64,000 nucleotides of DNA, taken from contig VXBM01001342.1 of NCBI GenBank assembly GCA_013400155.1, positions 2,498-66,497 on the forward strand, written 5' to 3'. Under the pieces are notes generated by a model, which worked only from the letters and a program-made list of their open reading frames with translations, ran no database searches and was not told the DNA's origin. A program made the translations under genes and the position numbers. This DNA is from Helopsaltes ochotensis. Lineage: Eukaryota; Chordata; Aves; Passeriformes; Locustellidae. Of the stretch, positions 21,301 through 32,450 are shown piece by piece; the stretch's first letter is position 1; each line of letters opens with the position of its first letter.

Positions 21301-24120
21301 GCTGTGGTGGCAGGTGGTGCCCAGGTGCTGCGGACAGGCTCCAGCCTTCCTGCCTGTCCTGCATCCAGCAAGGATCCTGAGACCCCCTTGTCCCACCTGT
21401 GGATCCCCAGCGTTTCAGGGACCATCACGTCCACCCTCGCCGGTGCAGCCCCATTTCTCCCGCTCTGAGGCAGTGCCTGAGTCGTGATCCTTGTGGTTCT
21501 TGCTGGGGCTCTGCCTTGTGAGGTGGTGAGGACGGGGAGGACGAGGCTGCCCTCGCTCTGGACTTCTTAGCGTGGCTGGTATTGTGCTCCTGTGAGTTAT
21601 TTGCTAAAGCTGAGGTCCGTGTTATTCTTTTTTTCCCAGCTGTTTTCCCCACATGAGGTCTCTTCTTACTCAAGAAACATCAGTGTCTTTACCAAAAATT
21701 TTACCTGTGTGGTGATAATAATAACTTAATGCCAGCAACTAGTGCCCCATTACACTGGTCCAAACCCCAAACAATTTGGAGCCTGAAGGGGCTGGAAATG
21801 GTTCAAGTGGTATTAAGGATTCAGAGAGATGCTGAGAAGCACTTTAGATAAGCTGTTCTGTTGCTCTGTGTGTGTTAAAATCCGAACATTGACCAGTTTC
21901 TGACCTCTCGTTGCTTTTTGCGTGAGTCTGATAGACCGTGTGTGTTGATACCACGATATGATAACTTGCCTTTAAAGTGCCTGGGTTTCTTGTGCTGCAA
22001 GCCTCATGCCTGTGTGTGAAGAAGATTAAGTAACTTTGTTTCCTGAGAGGAGCAGTCACATGCAGGTGATTATCTTAGATATTTCTGTTCTCACGGAGAA
22101 ATCTGTGATATCTGAGATAGTAACCTCTCCGAACGTGGGTTGGCGGGTTTTATCAAGTACTGAGTAATCTTAAACTCACTTCTATGCAGAAATAGCATCA
22201 GAAATGAACCGCGGTCTGATTATGTGATGATGGGGAGAGGGATTCATCTCCCCCTGACAAATCCCTTAACTTCACGTACCATCTGAGAGCCCAGTTGTTA
22301 TCATGCAGTGTTATCTGTACCCACTCAGGCCTTTGGGATGCCTGTGCTTTTCCATTTCTCGTTCCAGAAGTGGGAGTTTGCATGGGTTCAGCTCGGTGTT
22401 CAGGGATTCTGGAGCGGGGCTAATTGCCTGCCTTCGTTGAGCAAATTTTTCCGGCAGCTCAGCTGTGGTACAGACAGTTCTTGAACTTCTTAATGTCGTG
22501 TTGCAGAAGGGAAGTCCAGAGCAGTTTTCTGGAATCCTCGGATTTTTCAAGTGGGGGCTGTTAGCTCTCTTGTTTGTTTACACGTGACAATGGATTTTGG
22601 CAGTTGTCAAGTCAGAGCAAAAGCAGCAAATGCTGGAATGAGTTGTCAAACATGATTGTTGAATTGCCTTCACTGAGGCTGGGTCTGAATGATACACGGC
22701 AAAATCATTGTTTGCGTGCTGTTCAGATGGGCTGGGAAAGATCATCATCATCATCATCATCTTCCCTTGAATATTTGTGGATCTCTGGGACTGTTTAACT
22801 GATGAGTTGGATGTTGTTGATGCATTCCCAAGTTTTGTTTGCTTATGGGAAGCCAGAACCCTTTCTGAACTTGCTTCCCATGACTATTAATTCTTGAAAT
22901 GCCGTGACACTTTCAGCTTAAGTTTTTAGTTTGTCTCTGTCCTTTCGGCCGTGTATATTTTGTGTTTATTTGGGTTTTCTTTTTTCCTTCCAGCCTCTGG
23001 GTTTTTTTTTTTTTCTCCTTACTCTTTGACTCCTATCACCTCTCCCTGTTGCCTTGCCTGTTTTCCCAGGGTATTCCTCATGCTGTCCACAGTAATGTTT
23101 TCACCAGGCTGGGAATTGCAGCTAACCACAGATGTTACCTGTGTGATGCCAAGATCACGGCAGCCCTTTGTGAATTGGTTCCTGGTCCAGAGACAATTTT
23201 TCTGCTTTGGAGACCCCACAGGAACAGTGAACTGGAAGGGACCTCATGCTCATTTTGGCTCCTGTCTCATCACCAGAGATTTTTCCTTCAATCTGTCCTA
23301 AATACCTTTATTTTTTGAGAAGGAGCAGACTGCGAACATTTTGAAGCAGCTCCTAACTCTGGGATTTTAACTCGGGGTGGAATATTTGGTATTGCTCCTA
23401 AAAAGTGGGACTCCTGTGTCTTTACCACCCAACATGCCAAATATTGTTGTTTGTTTTTCTTTTTTCTTTTCATGTGAAAATGACAACTGTAACTCACAGG
23501 CTTGTTTAGATACGCCACTTATACTGAAAAGACAAAAAGATATCTCTGCTGCTGAGTGGCTTGGCAGTGGGGAGAGCATTCCCATGGGATTTGGGGGATG
23601 CAGCTGGGGCCTCCAGTTGTCTCCTACAACCCGTGCTGACACGGGCTGTGCTCACTGGGCTAAAGCTAGCACAGGTACGAGCTGCAGTTGCGGGGCTGCC
23701 ATCCTCAAAAGCAGAGTTTTCTTCTTCGGAGAACCCTTGAAAGTGCTGCTCACTGGGGCTTGTCGTGGTTGAGTTTGGCCCTTGCAGCTCAGCCAGCTGC
23801 TCAGCACATGCAAATCGTGGCGGTGGCTGCTGCTGCCTGAGAAGAGGTGCAAAGCCAGTTTGAGGTTTTGGGGTTTGTTCAGGAAGGATGAAGACAGAAG
23901 CGTGTGCAGCTCCGTGGCTTGCAGCTCATCGATCCCCGGGCTGCCTGGGTGTAGGAAGCCTTGAGCTCTGGCCCACCAGGTGAATTGATGTTCTGGCAGC
24001 ACTTGCAGGGCCAGTTTGGAAGTGCAAATTGAAATCCCGTTTTGGTGAAGTCGTTGCTGTTTGTTAATTGATGCCTGTTACCAACAGGAGCAGTTTATAG
24101 GTCTGACTAATCCATCTTGG
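21301..24120. other. Non-coding sequence downstream of the CpG island
   Basis: Composition falls back to AT-leaning within a few hundred bases of 21300. If the island starts a plus-strand gene this is intron 1. Apart from one ATC microsatellite I find no repeat family and no exon with two good splice sites. The frames at 22951-23318 and 23377-23772 have no recognisable domain. Confidence 0.5.
22741..22761 (+). repeat. (ATC)7 microsatellite
   Basis: Seven perfect ATC triplets lie between 'gggaaag' and 'ttccc'. It is a simple repeat, likely length-polymorphic; it sits in no supported coding frame. Confidence 0.95.
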
Positions 24121-24366
24121 ATGAAAGAGGGCAGGTTTAGGTTAGACTTTAGGAAAGAATTCTTTGCTGGGAGGGTGGAGAGGCCCTGGCGCAGGGTGCC
24201 CGGAGAAGCTGTGGCTGCCCCTGCATCCCTGGAAGTGTCCAAGGCTGGGTTGGATGGGGCTTGGAGCAAATTGGGATAGTGAAAGGTGTCCCCTGACCAT
24301 GGCAGGGGGTGGGACTGGATGAGCTTTAAGGCCCCTCCCAACCCAAACCATTCTGGGATTTGATGA
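24121..24366 (+). mobile_element. CR1 LINE 3' fragment, plus strand
   Basis: From 'gagggcaggtttaggttaga' it runs through 'ggaaagaattctttgctggg', 'agaagctgtggctgcccctg', 'ggaagtgtccaaggctgg', 'ggggcttggagcaaattggg' and 'ggcagggggtgggactggat', ending in 'cccaacccaaaccattctgg' and 'gatttgatgat'. This is the complete canonical avian CR1 3' region with modest divergence. It is the same subfamily, by wording, as the minus-strand copies at 18004, 57718, 60425 and 63017. Confidence 0.95.
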
Positions 24367-25146
24367 TCTGTCCCTGCTAATTGGTGGTAAATGGATAATG
24401 GTTTCTCAGGGCTATGTTGACATAACCAATACCACAACAGAGTGATCTGTTCCTCGAGGGTAAAATCAGAGTGAAATACAGAAAATTGAGACTTATAAAT
24501 CAATCAAATAAATCCTGTAGGGTTTGGTTTTTTTTTTGGGGGTGGGACAGAACCCTAAACCTCCAAACCAGCATCTACTACTAATCTGTAGCCACTAATG
24601 AATATAAGGACTATTTTAAAACACATATTCCTAATGAGTCTCAGAATTTCTGCTCTTACACTCACCTTCTTAAATGATTGGAATTTGTTGCCTGGAGTCG
24701 GGGTATGTTTTCTCTCTACTATCCTCTGCCTTCCCCTTTCCCCCGTGAATTTTTGTGCATTAAGAAAACGTAGCACTTTTCTAATGCAAATGCCTGCCTG
24801 AGAGTGGTACCAGAACATGGGATTAACCCACGAGTTCTAAGAAACACTTTCAAGTTTCTTCGAATAGAAAATGTTAAGAACATTTCCCAGTGCAGAAATA
24901 ACGTTTTTATTCCCCTACTTTGCACAGTGCCCAGCTGCTTGGTGTTTTACCTGTCTTGTCTCATAAAATGCTTTCTTTTATGGTTCCAAATACTTCCAGG
25001 TATCTTCTCATCTGACTTTAATCTTAGGGACAGTGACAGGGCAGGTAGCCTGAGGTTTGTTTTCCTGCCTGTTGTGTTTTGGTACCAGCGTTGCCTGAAG
25101 TGTGGATTCCAACATCTGCCTCTGGATGAGCTGTTTTCCTGTTCAG

Positions 25147-25206
25147 TGTAACAAAGTCATCTCAAATCTGTGCCGCGATATTTGGCGTTGGTGGATTCAT
25201 CTGGAA
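25147..25206 (+). other. Weak candidate exon, 20 codons, phase 0-0
   Basis: The acceptor has the pyrimidine tract 'tgttttcctgttcag'. The donor is GAA followed by a perfect GTGAGT. The 60-base segment is open in two frames. In the frame shared with the upstream open stretch it would encode 20 residues rich in W, I and C. The residue before the donor is A where G is usual. A symmetric short open exon between fair splice sites is expected several times by chance in 64 kb, and I do not recognise the peptide. Confidence 0.12.
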
Positions 25207-26569
25207 GTGAGTTCTCTTTGTTTAAAGGCCGCAGTGCCACGGAGCAGGAAATGCATTGCTCTGCCCAGGCATTGCCTTCCTCGGGCAACACTTCTTGACA
25301 GGTTGGGTATTTTGTAAATGCAGACAAAGAGATGATGAACTCACATTTGGACGCTTAATGTGGAAATTGTCTTCTCTGCTTCTGAAAACGATACAGTTAA
25401 AACCGTCCAACATCCTCCATTATGTTGTGTCGAGATAGGACACAGAATGAACGATGCTCACACACTGAGATGTCCAAGGCAAAGAAGGGCAGTCTATTTA
25501 CCAACCTCGACATTTATAGAATTCCAAAAGTGACCATGGATTGGGGGATGAAATTGCCACCTCTCCAACCACACTGGTGAAACCAACAGTCCATCAACTC
25601 TCTCCTCCTCCATAGAAGTATGCAAAACCAATTATTGTTTTCGTGACAGTGTGTGAGACACTCCATTAGAAAAATGTAAACATCAGAAGGCTCAAAAGAA
25701 CAGGACAACAATGTTGTCCCATCAACACAGCTTCATTTCCAATGCGAAGAGAAGCTTTCCTTTTCCCCATCCCATACGTACCCCACCTTCTGGGCCCGGG
25801 TTTGATGGAATTGTGCACGTCACTGAACGTGGGAAAGGCTTCTTTATCTTTTTCCACCCGTGATCCGGTGCCTCCACATCGTAATTAACGCCGGAGCTGG
25901 GATTCGCACGCGTCTTTTAGTGCTTCTGTTCCGGGCACGAGGAAGTCATTATGCTGCAGGTCTGCTCTGTGTGGGCACTTAGTGGGAAGTGATGTGTTCT
26001 GGAGTGCAGGATATGCTGGGGAATTGCTGCTGACACGCAGATGATGCCTGGAAAAGGTTGGCATGGAAGCGCTGGAGCTTGTGACAAGAAGAAGCTGCCA
26101 AGCAAGTGGGGAGCCTCGGAGTTTGAGAGCAGAGCCTAAATATATAAATATATAGAGCAATGCTCTGAGCCTCTTTCTAAGGGGTCTGGAAAGTCTAAGC
26201 AGAGCAGTCCTGAATTCCCTACCGGAGCCTTTCTGTCTGCTGGGAAACTTGTGAGGGTCTGCAAGTAAAATAGGTCAGAAACCTTTGATATAAGTGCAGT
26301 AGTGACATGAAAGCTGTGATGTGTGACCAGCAGGTGGGCAGAAGTCAGGACAGTGTGATCTTGTCTTCCTCATTTAGAGGTAATTTGCTGGCCATGTGAT
26401 ACAGGAGCCCACTGACTCCCAGAAATGCATTGTACATCTCATAATATCTGTCAGAGAATAGGTTAGCATCATTCTCAGATAATTAATAAAGATAGCACTT
26501 CCATAGCAAATAGGAAGGGAGAAAAAAACCAACCAGTGCATTGTTTAGCTAAGATATTTCTTTCCTTAG

Positions 26570-26700
26570 GCATCTCTCCTGGGAAGACCTTGGTGCTTGC
26601 AAATGAATCTGCCGCCTACCTTGTGTACCTTCATTTTAATGTGGGGATTGAGGAGGAGCCAGCTATCGGAAAAGCAGCCAGAGATGGATGCCTTGGAAAG
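26570..26700 (+). other. Weak candidate exon, 131 bases
   Basis: The acceptor 'gatatttctttccttag' is strong. The segment has one frame open over its length, giving about 43 residues with a balanced composition (it starts after a split codon with ISPGK and ends near DGCLGK). The donor would be AAG followed by GTGCCA, a weak match. The frame stays open a further ten codons past it. No family is recognised, and the end phase (0) does not match the start phase (1) of the candidate exon at 42335, so other exons would be needed between them. Confidence 0.15.
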
Positions 26701-28336
26701 GTGCCACTAATTACTGTGGCGTCTGACAATTAGCTGTTAAGCCTTTCCTTGCAAAGTTCTCAACGGGTGCATCCCAAAACAAAAACAAGGACCTGGAGAA
26801 GGAGGAGAGTTGGCCTTGTAGGAGTGATCTTGTAGGGTGGTTGTTAAAAGCAGGAGGTGGAGCTGATTGTGAGGTGGTTCCCTTCCAGCAGAGCAGGTGA
26901 GATTTGATGGACCCAGAAGCATTTTGGGGTTTTTTTGCTGCTGGGCTGTGTCGTTGTCTGTAAACGTCTTACACTCCTCACCTTTAAAACGAATTTGAGG
27001 CTGCCATTCTTCACGGGGAAAGCTGTAAATCGGGAACGCCTGCAAAGTGTCATTGGTTGATGTTAATCTGCGAATTTTTAACAGAAATCAAGGTGTAATA
27101 AAAAAAAGATTCAAAAGAAATCTTGCATTTGCCTCCGGGGTCTTCTGACTCTGTTTTTACTTTGTGGCAATGATGAATAGCACCGAGCCTTTTGCCAGTG
27201 TCTCAAGGGTGTAGTTAGTTCGGAGTAACGATTGAGCTGCAGCTGGCAGGTACCTCAAGGTTTTTGTACAGGAGCTGATCTCCCCCCACCCCTCAGGGAT
27301 CAGACCAGCTCTTTCTCTGGAAATGACTTTTACATTGTTGGGACACTGATGTTTTGATTAGAAAGGCCAGGCTACAGAATCATTTCTCCCTTTGTCAAAC
27401 GAGATGTTGGGGGAGAGGTTTTTGCATGCACCGAGCGTTTCGCTGAGCTTGTGTTTCAGGTGACATTGCTCGGGCAGCAGTGCCAGGAGCATCTTCGTGG
27501 GTAGTTTATACCAGCATGACCCAGGCTTTGCTCTGACTTGTGTCTGTGGATAATTCCATTGCCTGGGAAGGAGCGACCTGGAATCTGCAGACAGATCTGG
27601 CGCCTCTTTCCGTGTGCATCTCTGATCTCTGCTGCGTGCGCCGACACGCGAGCCTTGGGTTCCTGCAGCTCTCCCTGGGACAGAAAGTGGCAGCTGTTTG
27701 ACAAATGCAATGGAGCAAGTGTTATAAAAAGAACCAAAGCGAATTTCCTCTCCTCAAAACTGATTAAAGCAGGAGCCGTATTGGGAATGCTTCTTGCGAG
27801 TAGGGGAGTCTCACTTGGACACTTTGCTGTCCCTGTACCTATTCTTAGCCTGTTTACCAAAAGCTGTTGTATGTGCAGCAAGAGATCTCCCTGTTGAGGC
27901 TGTTTGTGTGTTTATGTGGAGTCTTTTGAGGAGAGAGGGGATTATATCCAAGCTTTTCTGTCACCTCCTCCCGCTTCTGTGCTTTACAACTGCTCAGGAA
28001 ATACAGGTTAATGTTTCCATAGTATCTGAGTGTATGGCAGAGAGTCTGTGAGTCAGGGAAGTATTGCCTGGTACTCGTTGACACTGACCTTCGAATTTGA
28101 GGTTTCACAGCCTGCTGCTAGAAAGGGTGGCCTTGATCCCGCTCCCTCTCTCAGCTCTGCAGTCCCTGTCTTTCAGATGATGCCTCAGTGAAGTGATTCA
28201 GTTTGAAAATCCAACAACAAACTGCTGGAGGGGTTTTTGGTAGGAGATGGGGAGTCCCCATAGTGGTAGGGAACACAAGGCAAGGGCTGGTGCCCTGGGA
28301 GGTTTCATGCTGGAGTGTCCTTGGAGGGGGATCAGA

Positions 28337-29015
28337 GAACAGTTTAATTGGAAAAGCACTTGGAAATCATGGGGTCCAAGCATCCCCCAGCACTGCCAAG
28401 GCCACCACTGACCCATGTCCCCAAGTGCCACATCCACGTGGCTTTTAAATCCCTCCAGGGATGGAGACTCCACCACTGCCATGGGCAGCTGTGCCAGGGC
28501 TGGACAGCCCTTTAAGTGAAGAAATTCCTCCTGTTATCCAACCTGAATCTCCTCCCCTGGCACAGCCTGAGGCTGTTCCTCTCATCCTGTCCTGTTCTCT
28601 GGGAGCAGAGCCCTATCTCACCTGGCTGCCTCCTCCCCTCAGGGAATTCCAGAGAGGGAAAAGTTCCCCCCGACCCTCCTTTTCTCCAGGCTGAGCCCCT
28701 TTCCCAGCTCCCTCAGCTGCTCCTGGTACTCCAGCCCCTGCCTCAGCTCTCTTCCCTTCCCTGGACACGCTCCAGCTGCTCCATGTCCTTGTCCCAGCAG
28801 TGTCCCCAGGGCTGGAGGTGCCCCAGCAGAGCCAGCACAGGGGACTGGCACTGCCCTGGCCCTGCTGCCGCCCCAGAGCTGGGACAAGTCCGATACCCCT
28901 GGCCTCTCTGCCCACCTGGGCTCATGGCCACCTGCCTGTGGGCCACCTCCCCCAGGTCCTTTTCCACCCAGCAGCTTTCCAGCCCCTTCCCCTGCCGGTC
29001 ACAGGAGTGGCTGAG
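28337..29015 (-). mobile_element. Longest CR1 LINE copy in the window (~680 bp), minus strand
   Basis: Read on the plus strand it starts with 'agtttaattggaaaagcact' and a degraded 'atcatggggtccaagcat'. It passes 'ccaagtgccacatccacgtg', 'tttaaatccctccagggatg', 'actccaccactgccatgggc' and 'gaagaaattcctcctgttat', then the GC-rich segment with 'ctttcccagctccctcagct', ending near 'ttttccacccagcagctttc'. This is the CR1 subfamily whose 3' end reads 'catgtggatgtggc...gaggacgtggtttagtgg' in the sense orientation, shared with the copies at 47141 and 63458. It includes part of the ORF2 end and 3' UTR. The open frames of 75-170 codons inside it are not genes. Confidence 0.93.
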
Positions 29016-30099
29016 CTCGGGCAGGTGAGAAATGGGCAATGGGACAGTGCCACAGCCACGGGGCTGTGTCAGGGAGCTGCCCCAACACCCTTTTAATCTT
29101 CCCTGCAGCCCCAGAGCGTGCTCAGGACCAAGGAGGGTGATTTAATGAAGCGCAGGGACTCGTTCTACATGAACACGCTGAATGGACAAGAATAGTTGGC
29201 TGTTGTATCTGACTATGAAGGTCACCAGAATCAGATGCTCATTTTTCAGCTCCTCGTTGCTGCTGGGTGCAGCAGAGCTTTGTGCTGACGCAGGCAGTTC
29301 CTGTCAATGGGGCTGGAGTGGCACTGAGAGGAGAAAATGCCACGTTTTGAAGGTTCTTGGTAGCGAGACGACTGGAAAAATGTGTATTGGGTACCAATTT
29401 TTTAGACTTTGGGGCTTCTTTTTATTGCCTGATTTTATTCTGATGTCTCCTTGCTAGGAATTCTGCTTTTCTGTTTTGAGAAGTGAAACTAATAATCTCC
29501 CTTGCTTCCTGTCCAGTGGGAAGGAATGTCTTCATCCTGGCCCAAGCTGAGCTGCAGATGAGACCTGTTTTGGGAACTGTTATGCAAAAGCAGAGGAAGA
29601 AGAAACAAAACAGTTCTCAGTTCTCTTTGAAATGCAGTTTTAATGGTTCCTTGGTAATTCATGCAATTATTTAATCGGCTGCACAATCCCTGGGATTGTT
29701 GTTCTTTCCAGGTAATAACTGGAGCAGTAAAGATACCTTGTAAATTGAAAAAAAAAAAAAAGAATTGGCATATGTTGTTTGCAGTGCTGCGTTTTAGTAA
29801 TTGTTTGAAATGACCTTTTGGAATCGCGGAGAGAAAATTTGTTTGCTTGACTTTCTCCCAGATCAGCTCCTGGCAATCTTGATATAGAGCAAAATTGAGT
29901 TGTTTTGGGTTTTTTAATTACATTCTGACAGCAAAGCCTGTTTTTCTGTGTGCATTACTGTTTTTGCTTTTTTTAAAGGTTAAACTTTATTTGACAAGGC
30001 TTCCACAGATGAAGTTCTTGAAACTTTTTGGTGTGGTGGTTTGCCTGGATTTTTTTTAAGCCAGAATCGCTTATCCTGGGTATCAGTACAAAATAAACA

Positions 30100-30117
30100 T
30101 TTCTTTCTTTCTTTCTT
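30100..30117 (+). repeat. (TTTC)n microsatellite
   Basis: About four and a half TTTC units follow an AATAAA. It is a simple repeat in a T-rich neighbourhood. Confidence 0.85.
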
Positions 30118-31319
30118 AATTTAAGGAGAAAATTCTCTCTGTATTTTTGAATTCTAAAGATGGGATGATGAAAGGTCTGTGGGTTTTTTGTTGGTTTTAT
30201 TTGTGGCTTTGCTTTGATTTTGTGCTATTTTGTTTGGGGGTTTTTTGTTTGCTTTTTTTTTTTTTGTCTTTTTCAGCTTTAGAGGTTGAAATGTGATGAG
30301 ATCATAGAACCTTATCAGGTTCAAGGAAAGGAAAAAACAAAGAACTTTTTTTTTTTTTAAACAAAGTTTTAGCAGAGCTGTTGCGAAATCTGGTTCCTCA
30401 ATGCCACTGGGTTGTGGTCAGAGCCCACTGTGGGTTTGGTTTGTAAAAAAATGTCCAATATCTGAAGGCCTTGCTCCACACCAACGCTGTGTGAAACCTG
30501 CTCTTCTCAGGGATGACGCCAATGATTCTTTCTTTTTCCCTTTTGAAAATTCTGCCATTTTTCCGCTTTAAAACCTGACAGCCCTCGAAAGCGAAGGGTC
30601 AGAAAAACACATTGTGTGAAATCTCTCAGCATTCCAGTTTTCACACGAGAGCCCATTGCTCTGTGTGTTTTCTGGAGCTGCACTTGTTGAGGCTGTGAGA
30701 GCCTGGTCCTCCAAACACAGCAAAGAAAAACTCCCTGAGAGCAGTGCCAAGGAGCAGGTGCTGCAAAATTCAGCTTCTGCCAACTCGGGAGAAAATTGCA
30801 TTGATGGAGATCAGCGTCTCTCAAGGGAAAATTAGGTCTCTGAAATGAGTGTCCAAGCTGGAACACGACAACAGATGCCAGAAATATGTCCAGTACCTCA
30901 GTTTGGAGTTTCCCTTCCTCTCAGGCTGATCCCTAAAGGACTGAAACGTGGAGTTGTTTCTATAGGAGACAAGAGTGACTGGAAGAATCAAATGGGACCC
31001 GGCCACAATGATCTGGAGCTGAGCGAGCAGCAGCCTGTGTGATTTCAGCCTCCTCATCAGGCTGGTTTTGCACATCCCGACTTGAAAAAAATAGGTTTTT
31101 TCATCCTTGGATCTGAACAGACAAACCTGAGGGGCTCCGTGTTTCCTGCTAAATTCCAGATAAGATCTTTTACTGTTTGAACTTGCAAAGCAGATTAGGT
31201 GTGTGCTTCCCTGCTTGCAGGGTTCCTGCAAAAAGCTTGATCCACCCCTTCATTTAGTTGAGTCTGTTTGGAATGAACAATGTTCCTCAAGCTGTGAATA
31301 CAAGAATGGTTTAGCTTTT

Positions 31320-31358
31320 AAAAAAAACAAACAAAAAACAAACCCAAAACAAAAAAAC
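31320..31358 (+). repeat. A/C low-complexity stretch
   Basis: This is a run of A with interspersed C (aaac and aaaac units), 39 bases long. It is simple low-complexity DNA with no element attached that I can recognise. Confidence 0.8.
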
Positions 31359-32388
31359 CTCCCCTGCAAACAGATGATGTAATGCCCGAGCTCCATGTTT
31401 AAACAGTAGCTAATTTGCCAGGGGATAAACCAGGGTGAAATCTGTCAGGCTTTCTAATTTCCCACATTCACCAGAGCTTTGTTCTTTTTGCTTTCAAATG
31501 CAGGGTACGTTTGTGTGTCCACACTCTGTGGTTTCCTTCGGCTTCTGCAGCCAAAGAGTTTGTCCAGGGGCAAGAGAAAACATTGCTGGAAACCTTTTGT
31601 TGCTATAAACCTTGATATGCATCTTTTTGATTTTTAAGTTTTCCTTTGTGACTGAATTAAAATCCCGAGCCATCCCTTTGATGAGCTGCAGCACGGGGTT
31701 TATTCCGAATTTAGATCTTGTCTCTTTGCAGGCACGTTGTTCCTTTGGCCAAAGCAAGATTCACTCCCTGCAAGGTCCCCGGGGTGCTGCTGGGTGGGAG
31801 ACTCCTTGTTCTGCAGCTGGTTTGGGCTGCCTGTGGATTGTTTACTTGGTGTTTGGACTCTCCTCTCCCAGCCAGTTTTGTACAAAACAAGGAAACACTT
31901 AGTTTTCACACAGGAAAAAAGAAGAAAAATTACATGAGCAGCTTTCTCTGCTGGTGGCAGCTCTGGAGTGTTGTAGTGCTTCGTGTCTGCTGACAGGAGG
32001 GGACTTTGGCTGCTTGGGGAAGAGGGAGGTTTGGATTGACACTCCCCTCCTCCTCCCTGGGATGGTCTGTTTATTGGAATTTTTTACTGACCTTTTCCTT
32101 TAATCCTCAGTTTTGGCACCATCTCCCAGGGCTCGTGTAAGCACAGGACTTTGCCAGCCAGCAGGATGAACCAGGGCACGCAACAGGGTCAGAGACATCC
32201 AGGAGCTGTAGTGTCTGCCTGTGCCGATGGAGGAGGGAAGCTGTGACACGAGAAACTGAAGTAACACTTAAAGGAATTGCTTCCATTTCCCTGGCTTTTT
32301 CTATCAAAAAGCAAAAAAAATTCCCAACTTTGAACTTGGAGAGCAGCAGCTTCATCTTAAAAGCTGCCCCAATTTGGGGTGAGCCCGT

Positions 32389-32450
32389 TTCTTGGGGATG
32401 TCATTACTTCCCACTAAGTGCCTACACTGAGCGTTCTTGGGGATGTCATT
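32389..32450 (+). repeat. 17-bp direct repeat, copies 45 bp apart
   Basis: ttcttggggatgtcatt occurs at 32389-32405 and again, exactly, at 32434-32450. The 28 bases between are not repeated. This could be the residue of a small duplication or of an insertion with a long target duplication. Confidence 0.85.

Larger units (their letters stand above)
24367..28336. other. Non-coding sequence with two weak exon candidates
   Basis: This is mostly unique-looking sequence. Two plus-strand candidates with at least one strong splice site lie at 25147-25206 and 26570-26700 and are listed separately. A short CpG cluster near 27605-27655 is too small for an island. No RNA gene is seen. Confidence 0.45.

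Noticed and set aside
22225..22300. C/D-box snoRNA-like words (tgatgatg, ctga)
   Set aside because: The spacing is too short for the first D box, and no terminal stem pairs for the second.
28516..29028. Open frames of 75-170 codons on both strands
   Set aside because: They lie inside the antisense CR1 copy at 28337-29015.
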